The notes under the pieces were generated by a model. The model saw nothing but the letters and a program-made list of their open reading frames with translations. It did not search any database and was not told the origin of the DNA. A stretch of DNA of 35,783 nt from Glaciihabitans sp. (GTDB lineage Bacteria > Actinomycetota > Actinomycetes > Actinomycetales > Microbacteriaceae), in NCBI GenBank assembly GCA_025463465.1, contig JAODAO010000013.1, positions 1-35,783 of the forward strand, given 5' to 3'. A program made the position numbers and the translations under genes. This document shows, piece by piece, positions 34,738 through 35,783 of this stretch; position 1 is the first letter of the stretch, and every line of letters starts with the position of its first letter.

Positions 34738-35783
34738 CTACTCGGCGGGCAGGGCGGTAGCCCGCTCGAGCACAAGTTCGCGCACCCGCGCGGCGTCGGC
34801 CGAGCCCTTCATGGCCTTCATCACGGCGCCGATGACGGCTCCGGCGGCCTGCACCTTGCCGTCACGGATCTTTGCGAGCACATCCGGCTGCGCTTTCAGG
34901 GCGTCGTCGATGGCGGCGATCAGCGCGCCATCGTCCGAGACGACCTTGAGGCCACGCGACTCGACGACCTCGTGCGGGGCACCCTCGCCGGCGACAACCC
35001 CCTCGAGTACCTGGCGGGCCAGGCGATCGGTGAGATCCCCCCCCACCACCAGGGCGATGAGTTCTGACACGTGGATCGCGGAGACCAGCGTTGCAGCATC
35101 CACCCCCGCAACGTTGGCGAGGCGAGCGATCTCGCCGGTCCACCACTTGCGGGCGGACTGGGCGGAGGCGCCGGCGGCGACGGTCTCTTCCAGCTCAACG
35201 AGCAGGCCGGAGTTGAGCACGTCCTGGAACTCGAGGTCGGTGAACGACCACGATTCCTTGAGACGCTTGCGGCGGATCGATGGGGCCTCGGGCAGCGCGC
35301 GGCGCAGTTCCTCGATCAGCTCGGCGCCGGGGACAACGGGCAGCAGATCGGGCTCGGGGAAGTAGCGGTAGTCGTCCGCGTCGCTCTTCGGGCGCCCGGC
35401 GGAGGTCACCCCGGTGTCCTCGTGCCAGTGGCGGGTCTCCTGCAGAATCGTTCCACCCTGGGCGAGGATCGCGGCCTGGCGCTGGATTTCGTAGCGGATG
35501 GCGCGTTCGACGCTGCGGAGGCTGTTGACGTTCTTGGTCTCCGTGCGGGTGCCGAGCTTGCCGCTTCCGCGGGGGCTGAGCGAAATGTTGGCGTCGCAAC
35601 GGATGTTGCCGCGTTCCATCTTCGCGTCGCTGATTCCGAGCGACACCACAATGTCGCGCACCGCCGATACGTAGGCCTTCGCCAGTTCCGGCGCATCCTT
35701 CTCGGCACCAAAAATCATGTTGGTGACGATCTCGACCAGCGGAACGCCTGCACGGTTGTAGTCGACCAGCGAGTAGTCGGCAC
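34738..35783 (-). CDS. gatB: Aspartyl/glutamyl-tRNA amidotransferase subunit B, C-terminal part (truncated at window edge)
   Basis: Minus strand from edge: DYSLVDYNRAGVPLVEIVTNMIFGAEKDAPELAKAYVSAVRDIVVSLGISDAKMERGNIRCDANISLSPRGSGKLGTRTETKNVNSLRSVERAIRYEIQRQ... Confidence 0.97.
   Translation of the reverse strand, partial: ADYSLVDYNRAGVPLVEIVTNMIFGAEKDAPELAKAYVSAVRDIVVSLGISDAKMERGNIRCDANISLSPRGSGKLGTRTETKNVNSLRSVERAIRYEIQRQAAILAQGGTILQETRHWHEDTGVTSAGRPKSDADDYRYFPEPDLLPVVPGAELIEELRRALPEAPSIRRKRLKESWSFTDLEFQDVLNSGLLVELEETVAAGASAQSARKWWTGEIARLANVAGVDAATLVSAIHVSELIALVVGGDLTDRLARQVLEGVVAGEGAPHEVVESRGLKVVSDDGALIAAIDDALKAQPDVLAKIRDGKVQAAGAVIGAVMKAMKGSADAARVRELVLERATALPAE

Overview
High-GC actinobacterial chromosomal window, Microbacteriaceae-like by general character (the taxon is inference). 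It is densely coding, with about 27 supported CDSs plus a partial gene at each edge. Main blocks: (1) a partial secreted ScyD/ScyE-like gene, an SRPBCC/AHSA1 gene coupled to a truncated ArsR-like ORF, and a divergent DHA2-type MFS exporter with a perfect 14-bp palindrome between them; (2) a type II NADH dehydrogenase-like gene; (3) a long minus-strand Tad/Flp pilus locus (about 16.2 to 4.7 kb): SAF/CpaB, TadZ-like, TadA, TadB, TadC, pilin, two TadE-like and one TadG-like pseudopilin, a lipoprotein-like ORF, a Cys-rich secreted protein, and a large membrane protein joining two LysM domains to a SARP/BTAD-like C-terminus; (4) aldo/keto reductase, small membrane protein, winged-helix protein, YciI-like protein; (5) a CitMHS transporter divergent from a CitA/CitB-type two-component system, with overlapping inverted repeats between them; (6) a NERD-nuclease/UvrD-like helicase fusion; (7) a small surface-glycopolymer group (secreted protein with a degenerate cell-wall-binding-2-like region, glycosyltransferase, polysaccharide pyruvyl transferase); (8) PH-domain protein, serine hydrolase, NAD(P)-binding protein, small membrane protein, and the C-terminal part of gatB. 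No tRNA, rRNA, CRISPR array or recognisable transposase was seen. Most interesting: the LysM-SARP fusion with its Cys-rich neighbour in the Tad locus, the NERD-helicase, the citrate intergenic repeats, the truncated ArsR beside an intact palindrome, and a pair of paralogous small membrane proteins.
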